DNA from: Acidobacteriota bacterium
GTDB taxonomy: Bacteria; Acidobacteriota; Blastocatellia; RBC074
Assembly (NCBI GenBank): GCA_018268995.1
Contig: JAFDVL010000028.1
Location: forward strand, 1-40,808
Direction of reading: 5' to 3'
DNA length: 40,808 bases
Position numbers and translations under genes: made by a program. This document shows, piece after piece, positions 1-6,370 of the stretch. Every line of letters starts with the position of its first letter. The first letter of the stretch is position 1. The notes beneath the pieces were generated by a model that saw only the letters and a list, made by a program, of their open reading frames with translations, made no database searches and was not told where the DNA came from.

Positions 1-15
1 GAGGAAACCACGATT

Positions 16-103
16 GCCTAACAACCACGTTCAGCGGGCGCACGCTGTAACCTTGAACAAGCACAACACTCCGGCGTGCGCTCCGCTGGAATAGATGTTG
101 GGT
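16..103 (-). other. attC recombination site (cassette array, distal)
   Basis: On the + strand the site starts with GCCTAAC (16-22) and ends with GTTGGGT (97-103), the inverted RYYYAAC/GTTRRRY outer boxes of an integron attC. Inside, 30-45 pairs with 74-91 as a long imperfect stem. Two + strand bases, T82 and G89, have no partner in the other arm. In known attC sites the folded bottom strand carries extrahelical bases in this half, which makes the minus strand the top strand. The DUF1508 gene ends 2 bp to the right, as expected for a cassette gene followed by its attC. The array evidently continues past the left window edge. Confidence 0.88.
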
Positions 104-104
104 G

Positions 105-326
105 CTATTTACTGGGAAGCGGTCTTCTACGAATCGGTATCGGCGGCGGTAATGTCAGGTCTTTTACAGGTGCGTTAGCAATATCTGCTTTGAGCTTTCT
201 GATCGCACGTTGGCAGTTGATTTTTGCTGTATACCCTTCGCCAGAGTCGGCTAAGGGTTCGTGGTTGGCAGCTTTCAGTCGCCACCGATACTCATTGGCG
301 TGATCCTGGTAGATTTCAAAATACAT
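105..326 (-). CDS. Cassette-borne YegP-family (DUF1508) small protein
   Basis: A 73-aa protein that matches the pattern of DUF1508/YegP domains: FEIYQDHANEYRWRLKAANHEPLADSGEGYT, read in pieces as an FxxYxD start, a wRLkAaN strand, an adSGEGYT turn and a charged helix with IRKLKADIANA. Family members are small alpha/beta proteins of unknown cellular role. A good ribosome-binding site (AAGGAG, six bases before the ATG) supports the start at 326. The stop lies next to attC 16-103, so this is the minus-strand gene of its cassette. It is divergent from the 350-577 ORF with only 23 bp between the starts. The proline/arginine-rich tail after residue 57 is probably poorly conserved. Confidence 0.8.
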   Translation of the reverse strand: MYFEIYQDHANEYRWRLKAANHEPLADSGEGYTAKINCQRAIRKLKADIANAPVKDLTLPPPIPIRRRPLPSK

Positions 327-349
327 AGCTACTCCTTGAGGTATGAGTT

Positions 350-577
350 ATGACAGACAAAGAACAAATCTGGCCTACATTCTGCTGCGAATACGATTTT
401 CAAGGGAAACGTTGGTGCTTGAATATCGTCGCCCGTGACTGGGCCGACGCTGAAGCGCGATGCGCTGCCCTTAATCTTCGCCTGAAAGGTATATTGGTTG
501 AAACCGTCTCGGCTTCTCCTTTAGCTTGTTTGTGGGCTTGGTTTTCTGCCACTATTTACAGACTGCTTGGACGTTGA
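350..577 (+). CDS. Small cassette-encoded hypothetical protein
   Basis: A 75-aa ORF with a plausible ribosome-binding site (GAGG eight bases before the ATG). The N-terminal 50 residues (FCCEYDFQGKRWCLNIVARD, then WADAEARCAALNLR) read like a small soluble alpha/beta protein in which an FQGKRW strand is followed by a helix of the type 'aeAearlaal'. I recognise this general pattern from small uncharacterised proteins but cannot name a family. The last 20 residues are hydrophobic. The stop is 6 bp from attC 584-671, but it reads opposite to the other cassette genes. It shares a cassette with the DUF1508 gene. Function unknown. Confidence 0.6.
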   Translation: MTDKEQIWPTFCCEYDFQGKRWCLNIVARDWADAEARCAALNLRLKGILVETVSASPLACLWAWFSATIYRLLGR

Positions 578-583
578 GTTTGC

Positions 584-671
584 ACCCAACAACCCGTTCA
601 CCGGGCGTGGCCGTGTAACACTGAACTACGCACCGCCTGATGGCCACGCTCCGGTGCAATGGATGTTAGGC
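584..671 (-). other. attC recombination site
   Basis: The outer boxes on the + strand are ACCCAAC (584-590) and GTTAGGC (665-671). The arms pair through CACCGG/CCGGTG and GCGTGGCC/GGCCACGC. The right + strand arm has two extra unpaired bases, giving the same asymmetry as the other sites and placing the top strand on minus. The TAA stop of the membrane-protein gene is formed inside its GTTAGGC box, a common arrangement for integron cassette genes. Confidence 0.88.
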
Positions 672-1271
672 ACGGACAGCAGAAAGCGAAATTGCCAGTA
701 AAAACGCCCCTATGATGCCGTAGAAAATATACACCCACTGATTGACAGGCGTTCCTTGTTGCAATAACTGCTCGCGCAACCCTTGCACGATCTTCTTTAG
801 CAAGGCTGGATCGTTCGGTAAATTGATTTGTGCCAAACCAAGCTGTCCCAATACGGTGGCCTTGAGTTCCTGGCGGTTCGCGTTCAGCAAGATTTTATCC
901 TGGGAGACCTCGTAGGACAGATCAAGTCGCTGCAACGTGGCGTACAAGGCGTTATAAAAAGATGTTTCCGTGATCCCGAAAATATTGTACCCCGCTGCCC
1001 GTTGCCAAGCGATGAACATCGGAAAGCCCAGCATCAAAGCCATCAGCCCATAAAGGAACAAGCGATCCCAAGCAATAGTGTGCAAGTCTTGCTCGTAAAT
1101 CGGTTCGTTGAGTCGAGAAAAGAAAGCGAGGTAGCTGAGCGGCACGAGCCAAAAGGTGCGCCGTCCGGCGTACACCTGAACCTGTCGTAGAAGAAGCCCT
1201 TGCACACCTATTCCAATAATGAGGATAGGGATTAAAACAGCAAGAAATTTAGCGATTTCTGCAATCTTCAT
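666..1271 (-). CDS. Cassette-encoded membrane protein of unknown function
   Basis: A 201-aa protein. I place the start at the ATG at 1271 (MKIAEIAKFL) because GGAG lies six bases before it; an in-frame TTG four codons upstream has no ribosome-binding site. Hydrophobic segments at about residues 8-28, 68-90 and 180-198 suggest three membrane helices, with a soluble region at about 95-175 between the last two. I do not recognise the family. Its stop codon is provided by the attC box at 665-671 and the next attC on the intI side is at 1310-1367, so it fills one cassette exactly. Small membrane proteins of unknown role are common integron cargo. Confidence 0.8.
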   Translation of the reverse strand: MKIAEIAKFLAVLIPILIIGIGVQGLLLRQVQVYAGRRTFWLVPLSYLAFFSRLNEPIYEQDLHTIAWDRLFLYGLMALMLGFPMFIAWQRAAGYNIFGITETSFYNALYATLQRLDLSYEVSQDKILLNANRQELKATVLGQLGLAQINLPNDPALLKKIVQGLREQLLQQGTPVNQWVYIFYGIIGAFLLAISLSAVRA

Positions 1272-1309
1272 ACGCTTCTCCAATCTGGGGCTTCGGTTTT
1301 ACCAAGAGT

Positions 1310-1367
1310 GCCTAACGATGAATTAACCGGGCCGAAGAATGAGGCTCCGGTTGAATGAATGTTAGGA
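1310..1367 (-). other. attC recombination site (short form)
   Basis: GCCTAAC (1310-1316) and GTTAGGA (1361-1367) bound a 58-bp site, the shortest of the four. The arms TTAACCGG-GCC and GGCTCCGGTTGAA pair with extra T and G bases in the right + strand arm, the same extrahelical pattern as in the longer sites. The last base of the right box departs from GTTRRRY. Short attC sites of about this length are known. Confidence 0.82.
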
Positions 1368-1577
1368 ATCGTTTGAGTTTTACCAAACCAATTGACGGCG
1401 CGAAGCGAGTAACAAAGAGAATGCGCCATCGTCTACGAGCCGCCTCCCGCCTGTGCCCCCCAAAGCCAAGTGCCATGGACGGCGGGGAAGGCGAGTTGGT
1501 AATAAAGCCGCGCGTGCCGACCGAGATGAAACCTATCCTTGCAAACAACGTCTGGCGACTTGCCTTGAATCACGATT
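1368..1577. other. Cassette body with no convincing gene
   Basis: About 210 bp between two attC sites, so a complete cassette of roughly 270 bp including its attC. A minus-strand reading frame starts at 1548 and runs to a TAG inside the attC box at 1310-1316 (78 codons), and plus-strand frames also cross it. The products are rich in Arg, Pro and Ser, show no recognisable fold, and lack good ribosome-binding sites. I treat it as a probably non-coding cassette, possibly carrying a promoter or RNA, with low certainty. Confidence 0.5.
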
Positions 1578-1665
1578 ACCTAACAACTCGTTCACCGGGC
1601 GCGCCCCTGTGACGCTGGAATACCGACGCCACGTGGGGCGCGCTCCGGTGCAATGGATGTTAGGT
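1578..1665 (-). other. attC recombination site (first cassette)
   Basis: ACCTAAC (1578-1584) and GTTAGGT (1659-1665) form the outer boxes. The inner arms CACCGG-GCGCGCCCC and GGGGCGCGC-T-CCGGTG-C-AA are nearly perfect complements apart from the two extra bases in the right + strand arm. It closely resembles the site at 584-671, including the CAATGGATGTTAGG end, so these cassettes may have been assembled in one host lineage. It terminates the GNAT cassette. Confidence 0.88.
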
Positions 1666-1670
1666 ACTAG

Positions 1671-2192
1671 TCAGGAACTTATTACGGGTCGAGCCATAAC
1701 TATATCTCGCTGTGGATCACTGCCTAAGGGAAAGACGTGCTCACCGACTTCCACAAATCCGAATTTCTTATAGAACGAGATCGCTCTAGGGTTTCGCTCC
1801 CAGACACCAAGCCAGACGACATCTGCCCTTTGGCCTTTCAATTCTTCAAGGCACGCCTTCATCAGATCTTGAGCAATCCCCTTCCCATGCCAATCTTTGA
1901 CAATGTATAAGCGTTGAATTTCCGCCGGTGACTGTGCCAAAACGCAGCTTGGTGACTCACCCCATCGAAGTTGTGCAAACCCAACCAGCCTATCTTCGTC
2001 TTCGCTGAGGAAGGTAACCATATTCGGGTTGGAAATTTCGCTCGCCTGAATATTCTCGCTGTAGCTGTTTTGACAGTGAAGTTCCATATCTTCAACCGTA
2101 TTCATAGCAGCAAAAGTATCTCTAAACGTTTGTTCAGCGAGTTGAGAAAGTTGCTTTGCATCGCTGATAGTAGCTTTTCTTACGGTGAGCAA
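1671..2192 (-). CDS. GNAT-family N-acetyltransferase (first cassette gene)
   Basis: A 173-aa protein beginning with TVRKATISDAKQLSQL, the usual beta1-alpha1 opening of GNAT domains. The acetyl-CoA-binding motif A is EIQRLYIVKDWHGKGIAQDL (about residues 90-110, R/Q-x-x-G-x-G/A as WHGKGIA). A motif-B-like NPRAISFYKKFGFVEVGE follows. I choose the TTG at 2192 as start because AAGGAGG lies five bases upstream and the cassette boundary is only about 20 bp further on; the longer reading frame would run into the attI region. The substrate cannot be told: amine, protein N-terminus, toxin or antibiotic are all possible. It is the newest cassette by position, next to attI. Confidence 0.85.
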   Translation of the reverse strand: MLTVRKATISDAKQLSQLAEQTFRDTFAAMNTVEDMELHCQNSYSENIQASEISNPNMVTFLSEDEDRLVGFAQLRWGESPSCVLAQSPAEIQRLYIVKDWHGKGIAQDLMKACLEELKGQRADVVWLGVWERNPRAISFYKKFGFVEVGEHVFPLGSDPQRDIVMARPVISS

Positions 2193-2209
2193 CAGAACCT
2201 CCTTTAAGT

Positions 2210-2266
2210 ACCTAACATGAATTAGACCGCAGACCGAAAGCACTACATATAGATCGCGCGATCTAC
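2210..2266 (-). other. Putative attI site of the integron
   Basis: On the minus strand a single core GTTAGGT (2210-2216) is preceded by GGTCTAATTCAT, resembling the L'/R' half of the attC at 1310-1367, but no matching left half is found towards intI. A lone core at the intI-proximal edge of the first cassette is what attI looks like. Beside it is a perfect 16-bp palindrome TAGATCGCGCGATCTA (2250-2265). The unusual point is that a 378-bp gene separates this site from intI; attI normally abuts the integrase gene. Confidence 0.55.
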
Positions 2267-2272
2267 GAATAG

Positions 2273-2650
2273 TCATTTCGATCTATTTGGCTTTCTACTA
2301 ATAGATCGTTCTTCTGGCACGATGCGGGAGGTTAAATTCAGCACGACGGCTTTGTCGTAGCGAAGTTCCCACAGTTGGCGCGTCGCATTCCACTTCGCAC
2401 CTGCCGCTTTTACCAATCGTTTTATGTCACCCTCTTCAAATCCGATTCTTAGCCCGACAATCGCGTTCGATTGATAGGCAATTGTTGCAGGGATATAAGG
2501 CGTTTCTTCTACGATCAACTCGACCGTTTTCAGGCGACGGCCCTGGGCTTCGTCATACCGATACCGCACACAAACCAGCTTGGCACCGTACTCGGCGACA
2601 AGGCGTTTGGTGCCGGGTTGGCCGGGATGTCGTGTGAGCCGTGTTCGCAT
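2273..2650 (-). CDS. Conserved small protein between attI and intI
   Basis: A 125-aa basic protein. The start at 2650 is chosen because AAGGAGG precedes the ATG by eight bases; the frame is open for another 34 codons upstream without a good site. Visible segments: an N-terminal strand-rich part with LVCVRYRYDE and LKTVELIVEE (about residues 24-52), and a C-terminal part with VGLRIGFEEGDIKRLVKAAG followed by AKWNATRQLWELRYDKA (about 64-100). The last pattern (GAKW-x5-LWxL) resembles short nucleic-acid-associated GxKWxxxxKxW modules, so DNA binding is a guess. It is divergent from intI across 143 bp. No function can be assigned. Confidence 0.75.
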   Translation of the reverse strand: MRTRLTRHPGQPGTKRLVAEYGAKLVCVRYRYDEAQGRRLKTVELIVEETPYIPATIAYQSNAIVGLRIGFEEGDIKRLVKAAGAKWNATRQLWELRYDKAVVLNLTSRIVPEERSISRKPNRSK

Positions 2651-2702
2651 CTGGTCTGCCTCCTTATGGCTGAAACACTGGGTCTTGATGAAAACGAATG
2701 GC

Positions 2703-2730
2703 TTTACTCTGAGTCGTCTCGGAGTATAAT
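2703..2730 (+). promoter_or_regulatory. Promoter of intI
   Basis: TTTACT (2703-2708), a 16-bp spacer and a consensus TATAAT (2725-2730) lie 63 bp before the intI start. On the opposite strand TTGTCT and TATACT, 18 bp apart, overlap the same bases and could drive the 2273-2650 gene. I see no LexA-type palindrome that would suggest SOS control. Confidence 0.6.
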
Positions 2731-2793
2731 ACCACCTCAGCTGTAAAGACAAGAAATTCCTATTTCCAACGCAAAAATCAATGGAGAAGCCCC

Positions 2794-3768
2794 ATGACGA
2801 CGACTCTCGAATCGTCCCAGCCCCGGCTGATGGATCAGGTGCGTGCGACTATTCGCCTGCGTGGGATGAGCTATCGCACAGAACAAAGCTATGCCGATTG
2901 GATCAAAAAATTTATCCTCTTTCACGACAAACGCCATCCACGGGAAATGGGCGCGGACGAGATTCGCGCGTATCTCACGCATTTGGTGATGGAGCGAAAT
3001 GTGGCTCCTTCGACGCAAAATCAGGCGTTGCATGCGCTTTTGTTTTTGTACAAGCAGGTACTGGAAATCGAATTGCCGCATCTTGGTGCATTGCCTCCGG
3101 CCAAAAAACAACCGCGCTTGCCTGTCGTCTTTACACGGGCAGAAGCGCACGCAATCCTCGCACACCTCCGCGACGAAAAATGGTTGATGGCCAGCCTGCT
3201 TTATGGGGCGGGATTACGCCTTCGGGAATGTTTGCGCCTCCGGGTAAAAGACCTCGATTTTGAACGCAATATCATCACCGTGCGCGAGGGCAAAGGGGCG
3301 AAGGATCGGGTGACAATGTTGCCGCAACCCCTAAAAGAGCCGCTGCGGTTGCATCTTGTTAACGTGCAGGAAGCTCACCGCGCTGATCTAACGGATGGTT
3401 TCGGCACCGTCAAATTACCCTTCGCGCTGGCCCAAAAATATCCGGCAGCCGCGAGCGAGTGGAAATGGCAATTCGTGTTTCCGGCTCCGAAACGTTCGCG
3501 CGATCCACGCACCAATCAATGGCATCGGCATCATCTGAATGAATCGGTTTTACAACGCGCAGTCAAGCTGGCACTCAAACAGGCGGGGATTCACAAACAG
3601 GGAAGCTGTCATACCTTTCGCCATAGCTTCGCGACGCATTTGCTCGAAGCGGGCTATGACATCCGCACTGTTCAGGAACTGCTCGGACACGCCGATGTGA
3701 AGACCACCATGATTTATACGCACGTGTTGAATCGCGGCGGCGTTGCGGTGCGCAGTCCGTTGGATTGA
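2794..3768 (+). CDS. intI: Integron integrase IntI
   Basis: A 324-aa tyrosine recombinase. The N-terminal core-binding domain (about 10-95) has the [20 protein letters not shown] start. Catalytic residues visible: R142 in GAGLRLRE, K167 in EGKGAKDR, H273 and R276 in [11 protein letters not shown]299 in LLGHADV, and Y308 in MIYTHV. The diagnostic IntI insertion (about 190-230) is present: [19 protein letters not shown] and [17 protein letters not shown]. The end, [14 protein letters not shown], is typical of the family. GGAG seven bases before the ATG supports the start. It would recombine attI with folded attC sites of the array on its left. The gene points away from the array, as is usual for integrons. 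All key residues are intact, so it is probably functional. Confidence 0.97.
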   Translation: MTTTLESSQPRLMDQVRATIRLRGMSYRTEQSYADWIKKFILFHDKRHPREMGADEIRAYLTHLVMERNVAPSTQNQALHALLFLYKQVLEIELPHLGALPPAKKQPRLPVVFTRAEAHAILAHLRDEKWLMASLLYGAGLRLRECLRLRVKDLDFERNIITVREGKGAKDRVTMLPQPLKEPLRLHLVNVQEAHRADLTDGFGTVKLPFALAQKYPAAASEWKWQFVFPAPKRSRDPRTNQWHRHHLNESVLQRAVKLALKQAGIHKQGSCHTFRHSFATHLLEAGYDIRTVQELLGHADVKTTMIYTHVLNRGGVAVRSPLD

Positions 3769-3930
3769 GTACAGTCTTGCATCAATGACAAATGACGATT
3801 TTTTAAATGGGATATGGAAAATGGCTGCTCTTCATTGTTCATAGATCATTTGCGATATGTCATTTGTCATTGCTAAAGAGCCGCTTGGCTTCGCCACTAA
3901 TCTACCCAACTCAAACAGAGAACACTCGGT
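3769..3930. repeat. Inverted repeats between intI and the four-helix-bundle gene
   Basis: AATGACAAATGAC (3784-3796) and its exact complement GTCATTTGTCATT (3859-3871) form a 13-bp inverted repeat. Overlapping it, ATCATTTGCGAT (3845-3856) recurs inverted at 4386-4397 on the far side of the next gene. GATATGGAAAAT is also found near both ends, as a direct repeat. No protein-coding signal is present. These look like the borders of an inserted element. Confidence 0.6.
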
Positions 3931-4320
3931 ATGGAAAATGAATCCGTTGCTAAAAGCGCACAAGCGAGAGCAGATGAACTTGAAGAACGCTTGATAGATT
4001 TTGCTGTACGAATACTCAAGCTCTCCGCCAGCTTGCCTAAGACGCCTGCCGGGAAACATATTGGCGGACAAATCCTGCGCTCCGGTACATCACCTGCACC
4101 GAATTATGGTGAAGCGAGAGGAGCGGAGAGTCACGCTGACTTCACTCACAAACTGGGCATTGTGCTGAAGGAATTGAACGAAACCTCTATCTGGCTCCGC
4201 GTGATTGAGCGGAGCGAACTGCTCAAACGGGAATTACTGGCGGGGATTATCGCGGAGAACAAAGACCTCTGCCGTTTGTTTACCTCATCTCTCAAAACAG
4301 CGCGTATCAACAAACGCTGA
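3931..4320 (+). CDS. Four-helix bundle protein (23S rRNA intervening-sequence type)
   Basis: A 129-aa helical protein of the four-helix bundle family first seen in 23S rRNA intervening sequences. The typical pattern is visible: ERLIDFAVRILKLSASLP, then KHIGGQILRSGTSPAPNYGEARGAESHADFTHKLGIVLKELNET split over helices 2-3, and IERSELLKRELLAGIIAEN near the end. Relatives include the Avd accessory proteins of diversity-generating retroelements, but most members stand alone and have no proven function. No reverse transcriptase is near. The gene sits between short inverted repeats and between intI and an intI remnant, so it may have arrived as a small mobile unit. Confidence 0.88.
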   Translation: MENESVAKSAQARADELEERLIDFAVRILKLSASLPKTPAGKHIGGQILRSGTSPAPNYGEARGAESHADFTHKLGIVLKELNETSIWLRVIERSELLKRELLAGIIAENKDLCRLFTSSLKTARINKR

Positions 4321-4385
4321 TCAGCTCTTCCCCAAGGTATCATTGGTAGCTAGGCAGTCCACGCCGTAACAATGAAAAATAATAA

Positions 4386-4397
4386 ATCGCAAATGAT
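4386..4397. repeat. Right copy of the 12-bp inverted repeat around the four-helix-bundle gene
   Basis: ATCGCAAATGAT is the exact reverse complement of 3845-3856. With that copy it brackets the 3931-4320 gene. The neighbouring ATATGGAAAAT repeats the motif near 3813 in direct orientation. Confidence 0.5.
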
Positions 4398-4419
4398 ATA
4401 TGGAAAATAAGATTGCACG

Positions 4420-4507
4420 CAGGAATCGCTCGAACATCCAGATGTGGTATGTGCCATCACCTATGTCCTCAATCATGGCGACCCCCCTCCGAAGTCCGTT
4501 GGATTGA
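4420..4507 (+). pseudogene. C-terminal remnant of a second integron integrase
   Basis: Reading from 4420 gives QESLEHPDVVCAITYVLNHGD, which aligns with [20 protein letters not shown] of the intact IntI, i.e. the box with the catalytic His and Tyr. A frameshift follows, and the next frame ends in RSPLD and a stop at 4505-4507, exactly as intact IntI ends. At DNA level the last 16 bases before the stop are the same in both copies. The remnant has lost the upstream part of the gene and has several substitutions, so it is old. It marks an earlier duplication or a second integron integrase at this locus, now separated from intI by the four-helix-bundle element. Confidence 0.8.
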
Positions 4508-4586
4508 GTTCTGGAGCAGGGTCAAACTCTACCGTTCCTATTGCGTTTCAACTTCGCAGTTGCTAGAGTTTCGACATCAACAACTG

Positions 4587-4631
4587 AAACCGCTCACGCG
4601 AACCGGATTTGCGTGGGCGGTTTTTCTTTTT
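4587..4631 (+). terminator. Rho-independent terminator
   Basis: AAACCGCTCACGC and GCGTGGGCGGTTT form a 13-bp stem with one G-U wobble and an 11-nt loop, followed by TTTTTCTTTTT. It lies only 18 bp before the next gene, so it either ends transcription from the intI side or acts as an attenuator. Just upstream, AAACTCTA (near 4523) can pair with TAGAGTTT (near 4565). Confidence 0.8.
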
Positions 4632-4648
4632 ACAGAAAGAGGAATCTC

Positions 4649-5059
4649 ATGCTGACCAACGATGAATTTATTCAGCAATTTTTGGATGGCACACTGGAGT
4701 CTTTCCATCACAGTGATCATGTCAAAATGGCATGGCTTTATTTGCATCGCTATGAATTGCCCGAAGCCATCGCGCAATTCACCCGCGCGCTCAAACGGTT
4801 TGCCACTGCCAAAGGGGCACCGAATTTGTACCACGAAACGATTACCTGGGCGTTTATGCTGCTGATCAATCAGCGCATACAGTCTGCATCAGAACCCGGC
4901 TGGGAAGCCTTTACGATGCAGAATCCTGATTTGCTCAACTGGGAAAAAAACGTGTTGCATCAGTTCTATCGCAAAGAAACGTTGCAATCAGATTTTGCCC
5001 GTCGAGTCTTTGTGTTTCCTGATAAAGTCGAAGGGGGTAGTGCGAATCAAGAATCCTGA
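4649..5059 (+). CDS. Conserved uncharacterised protein
   Basis: A 136-aa soluble protein. The ATG at 4649 follows AGAGGA by six bases; longer upstream reading would cross the terminator. Features: FHHSDHVKMAWLYLHRYELP near the N-terminus, then a helix with ALKRFATAKGAPNLYHETITW (split over about 50-72), and FYRKETLQSDFARRVFVFPD at the end. The His-rich HHSDH and the YHET motif look conserved and could bind metal, but that is a guess. I recognise the pattern as a widespread uncharacterised bacterial family of about this length. It appears to be a single-gene unit. Confidence 0.8.
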   Translation: MLTNDEFIQQFLDGTLESFHHSDHVKMAWLYLHRYELPEAIAQFTRALKRFATAKGAPNLYHETITWAFMLLINQRIQSASEPGWEAFTMQNPDLLNWEKNVLHQFYRKETLQSDFARRVFVFPDKVEGGSANQES

Positions 5060-5085
5060 CAGAGCTTATTCAAAGCATGACGAAT

Positions 5086-5144
5086 GCAGAAGCCCACACG
5101 CGGTAAGGGTGTCAGTGCTGCCCGTACTGCGTGCGGGCTTCTGC
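5086..5144. repeat. REP-like palindrome, family A
   Basis: GCAGAAGCCCACACGC (5086-5101) and GCGTGCGGGCTTCTGC (5129-5144) are complementary at 15 of 16 positions and enclose a further partly self-complementary loop (GTAAGGG / CCCGTAC). It sits between two same-strand genes and would form a stable hairpin in RNA. It looks like an extragenic palindrome mobilised in trans. Confidence 0.7.
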
Positions 5145-5266
5145 CCCATGCCTTTGCGCCCACTTTTTCCATCGTTGCGGTTTGCTTTTTAAGCAGGTGC
5201 GGGCACAATACAAGCGATTCAGATTTCTGAACCATATTCACTTTCCCGAAAGGTTGGATCAAGCCT

Positions 5267-6370
5267 ATGAGCCGAAAACTCTCACGTCGCAACTTTGTTG
5301 TCAGCAGTGCTGCTACTGGAATGATGATTTCAAACTCTTCTGCTAAAGCGCCCACTCTCTGGATTCAGCGTGGTGTCAAACCCGTCGTCGTATCTTCCTC
5401 CAATGGCAATCGCTTCAAGAACGGCGGCGATGCGACCTGTGTTGTTACCGCGTTCAAGATGATGACCCAAGGGGCTGATGTCCTGGATGCGGTGATCGCT
5501 GGCGTCAACATTGTCGAGCTTGATCCTGAAGATACCAGTGTGGGTTATGGTGGGCTGCCAAATGCCGATGGTGTCGTACAACTGGATTCTTCGTGCATGC
5601 ACGGCCCCAAGAAACGTGCGGGCGCAGTCGCCTGTGTCGAGGGGGTTCGCACGCCTTCACTGGTTGCCAAAGCCGTCTTGGAGCAAACCGATCATCACTT
5701 GCTTGTCGGCAAAGATGTGCAACAATTCGCCCGCAATCTTGGCTTCAAAATCGAAGATGACCTGAACACAGATCGCTCGCGCAAAGCGTGGTTGGAATGG
5801 AAGCGGCGCACCGATTCTGAACACTACCTTGACCCACAAAAGCGCTCAGAAATCGGCATGGCAAAAACGATGGAGATGGTCAACGAAGGCTGGATTGATC
5901 CGCAGCATGTCTTTGGCACGATCAATTGCAATGGCGTCAATGCCAAAGGCGAAATCTGCGGCGTGACCACTACCAGCGGTCTGGCTTTCAAGATTCCGGG
6001 GCGCGTCGGCGATTCGCCCATTCTTGGCGCAGGATTGTATGTGGATGGTGAAGTGGGCGCTGCTGGCTCGACAGGGCGCGGCGAGGCGAACCTCTTCAAT
6101 CTTTGCTCGTTTCTGATTGTCGAAAACATGCGGCGCGGGCTTCATCCAAAAGATGCCGGGATGGAAGCCCTGAAACGCATCAAAGCCAACACGATTGAGA
6201 AGCGATTGCTCAACAACAAGGGCAATCCCAACTTCGGAATCAACTTTTACATCGTGAATGCGAAGGGCGAATATGCAGGCGTTTCGATGTATGAATCGAA
6301 GTATGCCGTCTGCACCGAAAACGGCCCACAAACGCTGGATACCGAACCGCTTTTTAAAGGGAAGCCGTAA
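5267..6370 (+). CDS. N4-(beta-N-acetylglucosaminyl)-L-asparaginase (glycosylasparaginase)
   Basis: A 367-aa Ntn hydrolase that would cleave the GlcNAc-Asn bond of glycopeptides after autoproteolysis. The N-terminus carries a twin-arginine signal (SRRNFVVSSAATG), so it is probably exported folded. The core is typical: GGDATCVVTAFKMM, DPEDTSVGYGGLPNADG, TPSLVAKAVL, and the cleavage region FGTINCNGVNAKGEICGVTTTSG with the likely nucleophile T218, followed by FKIPGRVGDSPILGAGLYVD. The residues before the nucleophile are F-G rather than the H-D of the human enzyme, as I recall also for bacterial relatives. No operon partner is visible. Confidence 0.9.
   Translation: MSRKLSRRNFVVSSAATGMMISNSSAKAPTLWIQRGVKPVVVSSSNGNRFKNGGDATCVVTAFKMMTQGADVLDAVIAGVNIVELDPEDTSVGYGGLPNADGVVQLDSSCMHGPKKRAGAVACVEGVRTPSLVAKAVLEQTDHHLLVGKDVQQFARNLGFKIEDDLNTDRSRKAWLEWKRRTDSEHYLDPQKRSEIGMAKTMEMVNEGWIDPQHVFGTINCNGVNAKGEICGVTTTSGLAFKIPGRVGDSPILGAGLYVDGEVGAAGSTGRGEANLFNLCSFLIVENMRRGLHPKDAGMEALKRIKANTIEKRLLNNKGNPNFGINFYIVNAKGEYAGVSMYESKYAVCTENGPQTLDTEPLFKGKP

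Noticed and set aside
1312..1548. A cassette gene of 78 codons on the minus strand
   Set aside because: Low-complexity Arg/Pro/Ser product, no ribosome-binding site, runs through the attC; left as an uncharacterised cassette body.
16..1665. attC sites read in the + direction, because TAACAACxCGTTCA resembles the start of common attC top strands
   Set aside because: The two extrahelical bases, the direction of most cassette genes and the position of intI all place the top strand on minus.
3931..4320. Diversity-generating retroelement, suggested by the Avd-like four-helix-bundle protein
   Set aside because: No reverse transcriptase, template repeat or variable repeat occurs in the window.
4413..4655. 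An 80-codon ORF in another frame over the intI remnant
   Set aside because: The alignment to the end of IntI in adjacent frames explains the sequence better, and this frame crosses the terminator.
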